Part shown: in pieces, positions 32,101 through 47,100 of the stretch | How the letters are laid out: the number at the start of each line of letters is the position of its first letter | How positions within the stretch are numbered: the first letter of the stretch is position 1 | From: Owenia fusiformis | Lineage: Eukaryota; Annelida; Polychaeta; Sabellida; Oweniidae | NCBI GenBank assembly: GCA_903813345.2 | Contig: CAIIXF020000011.1 | Location: 12,250,842 to 12,314,841 of the forward strand | Length of the DNA stretch: 64,000 nt | Direction of reading: 5' to 3' | Position numbers and translations under genes: made by a program | Notes under the pieces: model-generated | What the model saw: the letters and a program-made list of their open reading frames with translations, nothing else | The model's database searches: none | What the model was told of the DNA's origin: nothing

Positions 32101-35100
32101 ACAGTGTTACACCAAATTAACACTGTAAAATGATGCTGGTCATTACCAATGTTCATCAAGGCTAATCAGCTTAATTCAACTGTGGCCATTCATACAATGC
32201 TTAGTCAGGTGATGCTAAAGTGAGAGTGAAACCAGAATACAATCAAAATACTAATTTTATAGCAGGGTTATGAACGTTTACAAAGTCATTGGATGCTCTT
32301 TATGGCGAGGTTATAATATAAAATCTGGAATTAAAATAAAAATGATAATACAGTAGAACCTGTATATCTGAACACCTGGCTAATCCGAACACTTCCCAAT
32401 CTGAACACTTTTTTTCGGTCCCATTTTTTTCTCCCATTGACTCCCATGTTAAAAAAAACTTGAAATGTGAACACCTCTCAATTTGAACAGTGAACAGTCA
32501 TATTTGAAAAATTAACCTGTCTAATCTGAACACTTTTCATAAAATTTCACATGTTTCATACAAAATTGCTCAAATATTGTTATATCAACACTTTGGGAAA
32601 AAACTTAAATGGTCTTGATTAACCTATACTAGGGCTTTTTAGCATGACTGGATTCATTTGAATTGAATTTTCAAATTTCTGAAATGCCGTAAAGCTATGT
32701 GGTCAAATGAACTATAAATATGTACCGAGAATGTGTTCAAATTTCTTCAGAATCAGAAATCTCGCGAATACAAAAACCTCAAAATGTGAACACCTAATCT
32801 GAACGTTTAAGCCGGTCCCAATGGTGTTCGGATTAGACAGGTTTTACTGTAGATAAAACACTTATGTCACATACAGATTGATGTGCCAAGGTTTCATCAC
32901 TTAAAATCACTTACAACGATATTTATTGGTTGAATATTGCAAAAGATTGCTTTTGTATTGCCTGTGAGAATTTCATTGCTTTAATATAGCAGTTTTCCTG
33001 AAGGATTCAACAGATTAAATATCGAACGTTAAGATTGCAATGCAAGCCAAAGTGATTTAAACTTTACACACGGCCTTTAAATTAGTTGCTGGCATTATAA
33101 TACTAAAGGGCTGCAGTTGTATCTATAATAGCTTAAAGTGAATCTTTTGAAGTAATAAGGATGAGAGTCAACAGAGCCGTTCAAAAAGTGTTGACCTCAA
33201 ATTATAAGTGTAACTACATTATAATCTTAATGCTGATGTTGTGTGTATATCTGTACACTAAGAACAAAGAAACAATCCTCGACTGTCATTCGACCACTGC
33301 GAAAATTTTGACAGATCTGAGGCAAGAAGAGAAGGTAAAACTAAGACATCACGATGACAATATCACTTTATCAAGCAGGAAGAATGATATAATTGAGAAT
33401 AGCAACAACATAACTACCATTGGAACTATGTCTCAAATAGGAATTGACAATAAAACTATGCCTCGGATAAGAAGTACCAAAAACAGTTTGCATGACAGTG
33501 CAAATAGCACAACGTCAAGCAAGCCAGTTATACAACTGAATATATCTGATACCAGAAAAGGGAGAGAAAATGATTTAATTGATCCAGTTAACTATACAGC
33601 TGAAATCAGCAATCCACATGATTTTGAATTCACAATCAATGAAAATCAAACTTGCAAGAACGATGTTTTTCTTCTTGTGTATGTCTACACAGCACCAGGA
33701 AATTTTGTTCGCAGAACGGCCATCAGGAGTACGTGGGGAAATACAACTTCATATAATAAACCTGACAAAAATGTCAAAGTTATTTTTTTGCTTGGAAAAA
33801 CTACTGAGACTCTACAATCCAAAATAAGAGCGGAGAGTCTACAATTTAAGGACATAATTCAAGAGAACTTTGTGGACTCGTACAGAAATTTAACATATAA
33901 AGGTGTGATGGGATTAAAATGGGTTGGAGAGTATTGCCCAAATGCTACATTTGCTCTCAAAGTTGACGATGATGTTTTTGTCAATATATTCAGTTTAGTA
34001 AAATATTTGGAGAAAAGTAACAGTAATAAGGTTATATATGGACATATGGGGCCATTAGGATCAAAGAGACCTGTTTTCAGGGACAAAAAAAATAAATGGT
34101 ATGTATCGAGGGAGGAATTTCCCATGGACTTTTTCCCACAATACGCTAGTGGTATGGCATATGTTATTTCCGGCTCTGCAGTGAAGACATTATATGACGC
34201 ATCGCTACATTTGAAGTTTGTCTCGATGGAGGATTTTTACATTACAGGCCGTGTTGCAAAAGCTGTTAATGTCACATTACACAACATGCATGGCTTTCTG
34301 TTCAGTCCAAGTGTTGAACACTTTTTTAAACAAAAAAAAGAACAAACAGAAATAATTCAAAACAATAACTGGAAGTTTGCATTCAGTGGATCAAACAATA
34401 TGACTTCTTTAAATATTTTATGGCATAAATTAATATCTGAACAAAATATGTAACCCATTTTATGATTTTGGATGTTGTAGGGGAGCCTGAAATAATAATA
34501 ATATTTAAAAAATATTACTCATTTTAATATCAAAATCATTCAGATTGATTTTTATGTCACCACCAAAAGGGGTGACATATTGTTATAGTCTCCAACTTTT
34601 TGTGGATGGTGTTTGGCATTTAGCAGTTGGTGTCGGCATTCAGCGGTTGTCAACTGTGTCAAATGGCAGGTAGTGAAATTTTGCATGTTAATGCCTTCTT
34701 GGTATTTTGTAGTTGTAAAAAAAATTTTTTTTTATTAAAGTGTCCTGGGTTTCATGTAACATCGTAATATATAGTATTATTATATCACTGTCATATTCCT
34801 CACTCTCTCATTGGTCCATGTCCTACATGTGACTAAAAGATAACTAGCAATATTCAACGGAAGTCACGTGACTTCCGGTGAATATCAAATGATATTCAAC
34901 GGTCATGAATGGACATTTGAAAAACATTCCCAACCTTGTTACCCACATGGCCAATTCTGTGAGTATGAACACAATGGTTCCATTTTCATTGACCCATTGC
35001 AATATTACAATTAATTATAATGTTAACATGAAACCTTAAATTAAAATACTACACTTTGGAGTTGATATTTATGAACTATACAATTTGGTAGTTGATATTT

Positions 35101-38100
35101 ATTGTATTTATTGTTATATTTTAGAAGACTTATTATATTATAGAAGATGTTATGACAGTGATATAATAAAACAAATATTTAATTCTATTTTCGGTGAATA
35201 CCTGTGACACTTTCACAAGATGATATTTCCACTAGCCCTTCGGGCTTCGTGGAATATCACTTGTGAAAGATGCACAGGTATTCACCTCAATAGAATTAAA
35301 TATTTGTATATTATACAATTATTTCATTCTGTTGAGTTGAATATATGTGTATCTTTCACAAGCAATATTCCCCAAAACCCTGAGGGGTAGGGGAATAATA
35401 ATCCTGTGAAAGATGATTACCATTAGTAAGCCCTCAGTCAGAATCCTTTTTGAATAGAGAGTCATTCATTACTTCTGATTTCGAATTCAACCTTGTCGGC
35501 TGCTCGCATGTATCAACCGCAACGGCTTGTTGATAGTGCACCACAGGAGTTCGATTGCAATAAACCGTAATAAAGCAATAAACTGTCAACTATATGCAGA
35601 TATCAGGCTACATGTATTTAAGTTAGACACATATTTTCAAACCAATGATATCACCATTGAAATATGTATGAGCTGGAACTGCATTCCTTGACAATAATCT
35701 GCTTTGAATTAAATTTTAACACTTCTTTACAATTTTACACCGATTACATTTATGATTTCCATTAGAAAAATGAACATCACATCAGTCTAAACATTGATTT
35801 TCATGGTTTAAATGTGTTTAATATTATTTATGTATCACTCAAATCTTTAGGGGTTATTCGGTTTAATTCTTCATTTACTAAATATGAAATATGTTGATTT
35901 GTTTTATGTGATGTATATTTTATCTGTATATTGTAGTGGATCTGACGTTATATTATATGACTTAGATTATACATCATATTTGATAACCTCATCCTTTAAT
36001 TAATACTCTATTTTATAATTTCCTAACTTTAAATTTGTGACTATATATCATATATGAAAGAAAGGTGTATGTTACTTGTAGGTAGAGATTTCTTAAAGAG
36101 ATGTTTGAAATTATTCTTAGAAATAAACACTTGACATAGTTAAACCCTCCCTGACTTCAAAGGGTAACTCTACTGTTCTGAATGCCCCAATGATGTTGAA
36201 TTATTTATCACTTTCCAGTCTATACAGAATGCCATTGTGCAATTAAAACTGCTTGGTGCCATAGAAAACACAGATGATAATAAGGTCAGTATGATAAAAT
36301 GACAGCAAGATTATCAAACACCTCAAGAAAAAGTATGACGAAAGGATTTTGTTTACTACTTGAGTTTGTAATCTATAGAAAACTCTTTAGAATTCAAACA
36401 AATCGTAGAGCCAGAAAAAGTGGTCAGATCTATTGATTTTAGTGGCATTTTTATTTGAAAACCTTTAGCTTTCTCCAAATACAGTAATATGTATTGAAAG
36501 TCACTGAACATTATTATAACCTATTTAACTTATTCAACCTATTTTATTCTAAGATAAAATGATGATAGATTAGTGTCTAAAACAACCAAGTCATCTGATA
36601 TTTCAAATACATGAGGCAGATGCAACATTACAGTGGTTGAAAGATCATTCACCAAATTTGAAGATTGCAAGTGACAAGTTTAATACTCCATTTATGAGAA
36701 CTTGTTAGGAAACATGTATTGTTTGACAATAAAATCTCAGATATCGTGTTTGAATGACTATCAAGGCCAATCTTATCCTACTCAATTATTTGAGCTATTG
36801 TTTACCAGAGTTTATGGATCCAGTGGCAAATGTATTTCATGTATGAGAACTTCCAGATGTAAGGGAAGATGTTTTGTTTCAATAACAATGAACATTTTTT
36901 CTAATTGATTAAAATTCAAAAAATATAATTTCAATGGAAAAGGCATTGCAAAATTATTCATTACAAATATAATAAATTTTTGATACACATGCGTTAGACT
37001 GCATGTCAATTAAAAAAAAGTAAACCAATAATAATAATATTTTTTGGCCTAACAACATTACAAAGATCTAAACTACAAAATTGATGGAATTAGCCTTAAA
37101 TCATGCAATATTTGGCTCAGGCTTTTATTCTTATTTATAAAATTGTATTGTAAACTTTTGATGCATCACATATGCATAGCCAGGGGGTGCGATAATCCCA
37201 CCCCCATAATCAATGAAAATAAAACCATTACAAAGAAGAAGTCAGGACCCTTAAAATGCTTTTTATTTGAAGCTTCCAGCTCAATTTTGAAGGAAGTTGC
37301 ATCAATTTTTGGAAAATTCAAAATAAATCTTATTTTTTTGGCTTGTTTATGCCACAATCGCACTGAAAACCTGACTGAAAACCGAAAATTTTTTTGCGAT
37401 CGCAAGTTGAAATCAATTTTTCCACTAAAACAGAGACATGCTGACTTTATATCCCCGATAACATTATAGAATGAAATTTGGGGAATTTTAGTTGCTCATC
37501 ATAGTAAAGAGCAGCCTTTAAGGTAGCAAGAATATAGTCTTAATGGAGTGAAATCAATTTAATACAACTTTTACACTGTTTTAGTGCTTGACAAACTTCA
37601 GACACATTTGGGACTAATCCACAATGGTTCAATTAGGAATTTGTAATATTATCACAGTATACGAAATGGGAACTTCTGGATGTCGTATCATCAATAAATT
37701 TGAATAATGGGGTGGAGCAGATTGTTTTTAAAAGAAATTTCAATATTTTCAGCTTATTTGCAGAGAAAATGAACCAGCACATGCAATGACAATGTCAATC
37801 ATGCTTCTTTATGAAATTCATTAGACGAAGTCAATTATTATCCAATATGAAGTTAGACTACTGATCATTTTCCCATTATAATATACCATGTCTTAATGAA
37901 GGCGTCTAATTATCATAGTCTAAATAAGCTTGGTTTTTGAAGTTGGGTGCGAGTAACAAATGGCAGGTTTTGATATTTTGCTTTGATATTGCCTTGTTGA
38001 TAGTTTGCCAAGTGCAATGTTATGTTATGCACATTCTTAAAAATACAATACAGCTCATTCTATTGTGTTGTTACCTAAGTAGGGATAAAAATTGTTTAAT

Positions 38101-41100
38101 TTTCTATTTTAGCTTACTCCTCTTGGAAGAAAGATGGCAGCATTTCCACTTGACCCTAGTCTTGCAAAGGTCATCCTGAAAGCAGTTGATTTTGACTGCC
38201 TGTAAGAAATACGTTTATAAAGATTTGAGATATCTGTACAAATATGGAAGTAATGAAAGATTTGCAAAAACAGAATGTCCACTTTTCAGAATTACACTAC
38301 AATTATATACATCTGTATATTGTCAAATGCCTAGAATCCAGATCATATTTCTTATCTTCATGCTAGCTAAAATCAATGTATTTTCTTAAAATTAAGTTTA
38401 GTTCAAAGAATTACATTTTGGACTTTTTACGTCCTCCTAAGCAGGTATCCAGAATCCGTACCTCCTTCTTCCCCCTGCTATAACCAATTTGGAAGCGCCT
38501 GATTAAACTGAATCACGTGATCTAATTATGCGCAATGACTTATACATGATTTCTGTCACAGTATTGCGACAGCCAATCAGATTGCGAGTTCTTAATCGGG
38601 GAAATGTTTACTGCTTATCGCAGGGGGTAAAAAGAAAGAATATATTCTGGATTTTGAAGCCCTGTGATCGGAGGATGGACTTTTTAGAACATGTGATGAC
38701 ATTTGGAATGATGTCAGTCTAAAATACTGTAAAACTAACAATTTTGTATTGATTTGTAAAAAGATCAGTCTCTTAAGTTTTAGTTTAAAAGATATTAAAG
38801 CACTGCATAAGATAACAATATTTTGTGAGTTAAACTTTGTTTATATTTCAGTGAGGAAATATTGACCATCGTCTCTATGTTATCAGTTGAGTCAATCATG
38901 CACAGTCCTGCCAGTAAACGCGAGGAGGCCTCTGCTGTACAGGCAAAGTTCATCTCACATGAAGGAGACCATCTCACCTACCTCAATGTATATAGAAGTT
39001 ATAAAGGAGTCAGTGGGAGTAAGGTATGGGGCCATCTCACCTATTTCAATATATATAGAAGTTATAAAGGAGTCAGTGGGAGTAACGTAAGGAGCCATCT
39101 CACCTATTTCAATATATATAGAAGTGATAAAGGAGTCAGTGGGAGTAAGGTAAGGGGCCATCTCACCTATTTCAATATATATAGAGGTGATAAAGGAGTC
39201 AGTGGGAGTAAGGTAAGGGGCCATCTCACCTATTTCAATATATATAGAAGTTATAAAGGAGTCAGTGGGAGTAACGTAAGGAGCCATCTCACCTATTTCA
39301 ATATATATAGAAGTTATAAAGGAGTCAGTGGGAGTAAGGTAAGGGGCCATCTCACCTATTTCAATATATATAGAGGTGATAAAGGAGTCAGTGGGAGTAA
39401 GGTAAGGGGCCATCTCACCTATTTCAATATATATAGAAGTTATAAAGGAGTCAGTGGGAGTAAGGTAAGGGGCCATCTCACCTATTTCAATATATAGAAG
39501 TTATAAAAAAGTCAATGGGAGTAAGGTAAGGGGCCATCTCATCTACCTTAATGCATATAGAAGTTATAAAGGAGTCAGTGGGAGTAAGTAAGGGGCCATC
39601 TCATCTACCTTAATGCATATAGAAGTTATAAAGGAGTCAGTGGGAGTAAGGTAAGGGGCCATCTCACCTATTTCAATATATTTAGAAGTTATAAAGGAGC
39701 CAATTGAACTGAGGTGAGAAGTGAGATAAGGGACCTCCTCATCTATTTCAATATATAGAAGTTATAAAGGAGCCAATGGAACTGAGGTAAGGGACCATCT
39801 CACCTATTTCGATATATAGAGGTGATAAAGGAGTCAGTGGGAGTAAGGTAAGGGGCCATCTCACCTATTTCAATATATATAGAAGTTATAAAGGAGTCAG
39901 TGGGAGTTAGGTAAGGGGCCATCTCACCTATTTCAATATATATCACGGGGTACCATCGAATAATTTTGGCAACGTACCGGAGAACGACATTTTACTAAGA
40001 AATGGCAATAATTGAGCACAATATATTTTTTAACTGGAGTTCTACTTTGATTTTGACAAAAGTAAGTATTCCATGCAATGGCTATTTCATTTATGAGTTT
40101 GTAGGAATTCTGTTGGAACCCAGTTCTGATCAAGTACGAAGTTATTGAAATCGGCGCAGTCGGACTTTGCTCCGAAAGATGGTTTTTCGATTATAACTTT
40201 TTACAACATTTAAGTATAGACTTTTGAAAAAAGTACAGAATAGTCCTTATACTATTGAATAATTCTGTTATTTCTGATTCACACGACTCTGATTTGTTTA
40301 ATTAAAAAAAAGTTTTAAAAATATTGCTTAGGAACGTAACCGGAGCTGGGAACGTAACCGGAGCAGATCAGTTGAATTATATAATTTAAAAAAATAAAAT
40401 ATATGATTTAAAGCATATATATTAATAAATACGCATTCGAACAATCCCGTATGTTTTTAAATTAGTATATGTGCTTTAAATCATATATTTTATTTTTTTT
40501 GATTAAATAATTCAACTGATCTGCTCCGGTTACGTTCCCAGCTCCGGTTACGTTCCTAAGTAATATTTTTAAAACTTTTTTTTCAATTAAACAAATCAGA
40601 GTCGTGTGAATCAGAAATAACAGAATTATTCAAAAGTATAAGGACTATTCTGTACTTTTTTCAAAAGTCTATACTTAAATGTTGTGAAAAGTTATAATCG
40701 AAAAACCATCTTTCGGAGTAAAGTCCGTCTGCGCCGATTTCAATAACTTCGTACTTGATCAGAACTGGGTTCCAACAGAATTCCTACAAACTCATGAATG
40801 AAATAGTTATTGCATGGAATACTTACTTTTGTCAAAATCAAAATAGAACTTTAGTTAAAAAATATATTGTGCTAAATTATTGCCATTTCTTAGTAAAATG
40901 TCGTTCTCCGGTACGTTGCCAAAATTATTCGATGGTACCCCGTGATATATAGAGGTGATAAAGGAGTCAGTGGGAGTAAGGTAAGGGGCCATCTCACCTA
41001 TTTCAATATATATAGAAGTTATAAAAAAGTCAATGGGAGTAAGGTAAGGGGCCATCTCATCTACCTTAATGCATATAGAAGTTATAAAGGAGTCAGTGGG

Positions 41101-44100
41101 AGTAAGTTAGGGGCCATCTCATCTACCTTAATGCATATAGAAGTTATAAAGGAGTCAGTGGGAGTAAGGTAAGGGGCCATCTCACCTATTTCAATATATA
41201 TAGAAGTTATAAAGGAGCCAATTGAACTGAGTTGAGAAGTGAGATAAGGGACCTCCTCGTCTATTTCAATATATAGAAGTTATAAAGGAGCCAATGGAAC
41301 TGAGGTAAGGGACCATCTCACCTATTTCTATATATATAGAAGTTATAAAGGAGCCAGTAGGACTGAGGAATCATTTCACCTATTTCAATGTATATCAAAG
41401 TTATAAAGGAGCCAGTGGGTGTAAGGTAAGGGGCCATCTCACATATTTCAATATATTTTGAAGTTATAAAGGAGCCAATAGAACTGAGGTAAGGAACCAT
41501 CTCACCTATTTCAATATATACATGTATAGAAGTTCTAAATTAGCCAATGGAACTGAGGTAAGGGACCATCTCACCTATTTCAATGTGAATAGAAGTTATA
41601 AAGGAGCCAGTGGGAGTAAGGTAAGGGGCCATGTCACCCATTTCAATATATAAAGAAGTTATGAATGAGCCAATTGAACTGAGGTAAGGGACTATCTCAC
41701 CTATTTCATTGTGTATAGAAGTTATAAAGGAGTCACTATGAGTAAGGTAAGGGGCCATCTCACCTATTTCAATATATATAGCAGTTATAAAGTAGCCAAT
41801 GGAACTGAGGTAAGGGACCATCTCACCTATTTCAATGTATATAAAAGTTATAAAGGGTTGATAGCTACTTTAGATGAAGATTTAATCATTAGTTTGTATA
41901 CTTTCAGAATTGGTGTCATGAAAACTTTATCAATGCAAGAAATATGAAAACAGCGTGTGATATCAGGGGTCAGTTACGTGATATATGTATGAAACAGGAC
42001 ATGCAGTTCAAGTCCTGTGGAAGGGAAACTGCTGTAATTAGAGAATGCTTGGCTCATGGTTTCTTTATGAATGCTGCAGAGCTACAGAAGGATGGCAAAT
42101 ATATTTCTGTAAGTTAAATGCTACTGAGTACACAAAAGATTTCGCAACATACTAATACATGTAGATTGTTTGTAAATCCCTTATGTTTATAACTTATAAA
42201 AGTGTGTGTAATACGTCATCATTTATTACGCATCACTATCAACTTATGAGGAACCTTCGCTTATAAAAGGTTGTTTATAAGTGAGGAAATACTTATCTTG
42301 TTTAGACTTAGTTATTGGGAGGCAATTATAGTGATACTTGTTATGAAGTCATATTACTATCCAATTCCCCTTATAAACAAGGAATTTGGAGGAAAAAACA
42401 CTCTTTTTTGGTGACAAGAACATTAGAATTGAGAGATGAAATACACATTTCTGTACTTATTATAACATCTTTTTGTGAAACACCAAATTTCAATTCACTT
42501 ACTTATAAAGTATAGCTATACATAAAAACATGAGTTGTGCTTTCACTTATGAGCGAAATCTAGTGATCTTAAAATTGATCTTATAACAGTAAACACTGTT
42601 TGATGGAACACCAATCTGTAATGAATGAACTAAATAATGTTTAGGAACAACAATCTGTTATGAAAGAACCAAATAATGATTAGAACACCAATCTGTAATG
42701 AAAGAAGAAAATATTGTTTTTTTTTTTATCATCTTTCATATTTATTGTAAGCACAAGTCATTTAGATACAATTACAAGGGGCAAAGCCCTGTAAGCATTA
42801 GATGTCCCCTTATATAAATAAACAATAAAGTACAATATTCATTTTAACCTGGATGTCACCTGTAAATGGTAGAATGCCTTGCAATGAAACAAAAGATAGG
42901 AGGGCTGCTGATATCCTGGGGGGGGGGGGGGGGGGGTAGTATGTTGAAAATTGGAAACAGGTCATAGGCAGGAAAATATTTAGATTCTGGTTGTGTTTTC
43001 AATGAGATAATTCGCAACCAGTGAAAAGAGATTATCCATTTCTAATTGGGTTAATGATGGATCCCCAAAAAGAAAAAAGTGAATTTTGTCTTGCTGAGTT
43101 CTGAAATGAGTTTAATAAGTCCCCATATATCCCTAAAGTATCTGTTATTAATTTATTTCTTTGTTGTTCTTTTAGAGGGCATTTGAAAAAGAAGTGGGGA
43201 AAAGTTTCAGGGGAACCACATAAACAATTTGATGACTCAACTGAGCTCCAATTGTGGGCTTTGAGCTGGGCTTTTAAAATTAAATCTACCCTGGCTCTAT
43301 TCAGATAAAGTTCTTGTTGACGAGTTAATTTTAAACAAATTGTTGAAACAACACCAGGGAACAAATTTAATTTAAGTGTTCTTTTAAAAGATGCGATAGT
43401 TGGCAAGAGCTTTTGTTCCAAGGGAACAGATCCTGGATCATTCCATAGGTTCATCATTTTGTATATTGGAGACTTATGTGGATAGTGAATAGGGATAGTG
43501 AAATCTCGAGATTTCCTTAACAATCTTGCTTGAGGGTTTATGAATGGCCTAAATAGATCTGAGATATAAATAGGTGTTAAATCGTTCACGGCTTTGTACA
43601 TAATTGTTTTAAAGTGGAGGATCCTCCTCTCAGTTAAGGTGGACCAGTTCAAAATGTTAAGTACTTTGGAAGTGCTGGAGCCTGGGAGAGCACCAGAGAC
43701 TATTAGACCAGCTTGGTAATGGAGACTGTCAAGTCTGTTAAGGTCACAAATAGGAGCACAGTCGTAAAGGATATCACAATAATCAAATAAGGACTGAATA
43801 TAAACTGTATAGAGAATATTTAATTGTTTTGATTTTAGTCTACCCTTAAGTGCTTTTAAGGGGTTAAGAGCTGTTTGGATTTTTGCACAGATAGAATTTA
43901 TATGTGCTGACCCACTTAATTTTTTATCAAAAATGAAGCCTAGGTGTTTATGAATGTCAGTTTTTTCAATTTGTTTATCATTTAAGATAACTGGTGGATA
44001 GATTGGATTATTTTTCTTAGAAAAGGTCATTTCTCTGCTCATTTCTGGTTTAAATCTAGTTTCCACTGTTTAGACCAGGCTTCGATTTTTTTTAGATCAT

Positions 44101-47100
44101 TTTGAATTTGTATATGAGACTGCGGATTGTTTGGGGAAGTAGGTACAAAGAGGGATGTGTCGTCTGCATAAATAAAGCACTCTGAGGTCAGGTTGTCCGG
44201 TAAGTCGTTTATATAGAGGAGAAACATCAAAGGTCCGAGAATACTTCCCTGAGGCACAGAACAGTTTATGTAGTTGCTAGGAGAGGTGTCAGAACATTTG
44301 CCATTCACAGTTACTTTGACACTCCTATCAGTCAAATAAGATTTTAGAAAAACTAATAAGTTTCCTGAAAATCCATACGCTTTCAACATTTTTAGAAGAA
44401 GGTAATGGGAGACACGGTCAAACGCGGCCGAAATATCCAAAAAAATTGCACGTGTATCATTGCCGTCGCTAAAATTGCGCCAAATTAGGTTTTGGATGGC
44501 TAACAGTTGTAACTCATTGCTGTGCCCTTTCAAAAAACCGGACTGGTATTTATACAATAAGTTATTTTCAATTAAATGTTCGTACATCTTAGAGTAGACA
44601 ATTCGTTCTAATATTTTGGAAGTAATACTGAGAAGAGATATAGGTCTATAATTTCTTATGTCATTCTTATTATTCTTTTTAAATATTGGGCAGATATCCC
44701 CTAATTTAAAATAATGTTTAGGAACATCAATCTGTAATGAAAGAGCCAAATATTGTTTAGGAACACCAATCTGTAATGAAAGAACCAAATATTGTTCAGG
44801 AACACCAATCTGTAATGAAAGAACCAAATATTGTTTAGGAACATCAATCTGCAATGAAAGAACCAAATATTGTTTAGGAACACCAATCTGTAATGAAAGA
44901 ACCAAATATTGTTCAGGAACACCAATCTGTAATGAAAGAGCCAAATATTGTTTAGGAACATCAATCTGCAATGAAAGAACCAAATATTGTTTAGGAACAC
45001 CAATCTGTAATGAAAGAACCAAATATTGTTCAGGAACACCAATCTGTAATGAAAGAACCAAATAATGTTTAGGAACATCAATCTGCAATGAAAGAACCAA
45101 ATATTGTTTAGGAACACCAATCTGTAATGAAAGAACCAAATATTGTTCAGGAACACCAATCTGTAATGAAAGAACCAAATATTGTTCAGGAACACCAATC
45201 TGTAATGAAAGAACCAAATATTGTTTAGGAACATCAATCTGCAATGAAAGAACCAAATATTGTTTAGGAACACCAATCTGTAATGAAAGAACCAAATATT
45301 GTTCAGGAACACCAATCTGTAATGAAAGAACCAAATAATGTTTAGGAACAACAATCTGCAATGAAAGAACCAAATATTGTTTAGGAACACCAATCTCTAA
45401 TGAAAGAACCAAATATTGTTCAGGAACACCAATCTGTAATGAAAGAGCCAAATATTGTTTAGGAACACCAATCTGTAATGAAAGAACCAAATATTGTTCA
45501 GGAACACCAATCTGTAATGAAAGAACCAAATATTGTTCAGGGACACCAATCTGTACTGAAAGAATCAAATAATGTCCAGGAACACCAATCTGTAATGAAA
45601 GAACCAAATATTGTTCTGGAACACCGATCTGTAATGAAAGAACCAAATATTGTTTAAGAACACCAATCTGTAATGAAAGAGCCAAATATTGTTTAGGAAC
45701 ACCAATCTGTAATGAAAGAACCAAATAATTTTCAGGAACACCAATCTGTAATGAAAGAAACAAATTTGTTTAGGAACATCCATCTGTAATGAAAGAACCA
45801 AATAATGTCCAGGAACACCAATCTGTAATGAAAGAACCAAATATTGTCCAGGAACACCAATCTGTAATGAAAGAACCAAATATTGTTTAGGAACACCAAT
45901 CTGTAATGAAAGATCTAAATATTGTTCAGGAACACCAATCTGTAATGAAAGAACCAAATATTGTTTAGGAACACCAATCTGTAATGAAAGAGACAAATAT
46001 TGTTTAGGAACACCAATCTGTAATGAAAGAACCAAATAATTTTCAGGAACACCAATCTGTAATGAAAGAACCAAATATTGTTTAGGAACACCAATCTGTA
46101 ATGAAAGAACCAAATATTGTTCAGGAACACCAATCTGTAATGAAAGAGCCAAATATTGTTTAGGAACACCAATCTGTAATGAAAGAACCAAATAATGTCC
46201 ATGAACACCAATCTGTAATGAAAGAGCCAAATATTGTTTAGGAACACCAATCTGTAATGAAAGAACCAAATAATTTTCAGGAACACCAATCTGTAATGAA
46301 AGAAACAAATTTGTTTAGGAACATCAATCTGTAATGAAAGAACCAAATATTGTTTAGGAACACCAATCTGTAAAGAAAGAACCAAATTGTTTAGGAACAC
46401 CAATCTGTAATGAAAGAACCAAATATTGTTCAGGAACACCAATCTGTAATGAAAAAAACAAATATTGTTCAGGAACACCAATCTGTAATGAAAGAACCAA
46501 ATATTGTTAAGGAACACCAATCTGAAATGAAAGAACTAAATATTGTTGAGGAACACCAATATGTATTTTTTTATTTATTTTTTTATTAAAGTGTCACCTA
46601 TTGTACAAAATAGCCAGCCCAAACTGGGCTTATGAGACACATGAAACATTTAATTATAAATTCTATATATTTGATTCTTTCTTATATTAAAAATACAGTT
46701 CAAATAGTTTGCAATACTCTTGGTTTTAAGTATATTTATAAATGAATCAATATTTGGTGTTAAAAATGAGAGTCTCTCTATTTTATAGGCATTACATTCA
46801 AATATTAAATGTTTCTCATCTTCAACTTTATTTAAATTGCAAACAAATTGGCACAGTCTGTCTTGTATTGGTGTTTTTTCCTGGGTGTGAGTATCTCTCA
46901 GTCTCTATTTCTAGTGGTAGGATGCCACTCCCTAAGTTGTGCTATCAGTGAACGTTGTGACAATGTTAGTTGACCAATCTGTAATGAAAGAACCAAATAT
47001 TGTTTAGGAACATAAATCTGTAATGAAAGAACCAAATATTGTTTAGGAACATCAATCTGTAATGAAAGAACCAAATATTGTTCAGGAACACCAATCTGTA

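Larger units (their letters stand above)
30750..36218. other. Intron 4, copy B
   Basis: Same order as in A: foldback (30771-31613), pogo-like MITE, galactosyltransferase, repeat end with hairpin (34554), palindrome (34857-34876), hairpin pair (35165-35425). A B-only insertion of about 90 bp (34716-34805) separates the repeat end from the palindrome. Confidence 0.72.

Noticed and set aside
43032-44066. 344-codon minus-strand frame as a host gene
   Set aside because: It is the frameshifted continuation of the LINE ORF2 after its reverse transcriptase motifs.
44039-45763. 574-codon minus-strand frame as a host repeat protein
   Set aside because: The first two thirds are the 39-bp satellite read in an open phase; the rest is the LINE reverse transcriptase. 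Open frames appear on both strands because the unit is 13 codons long.
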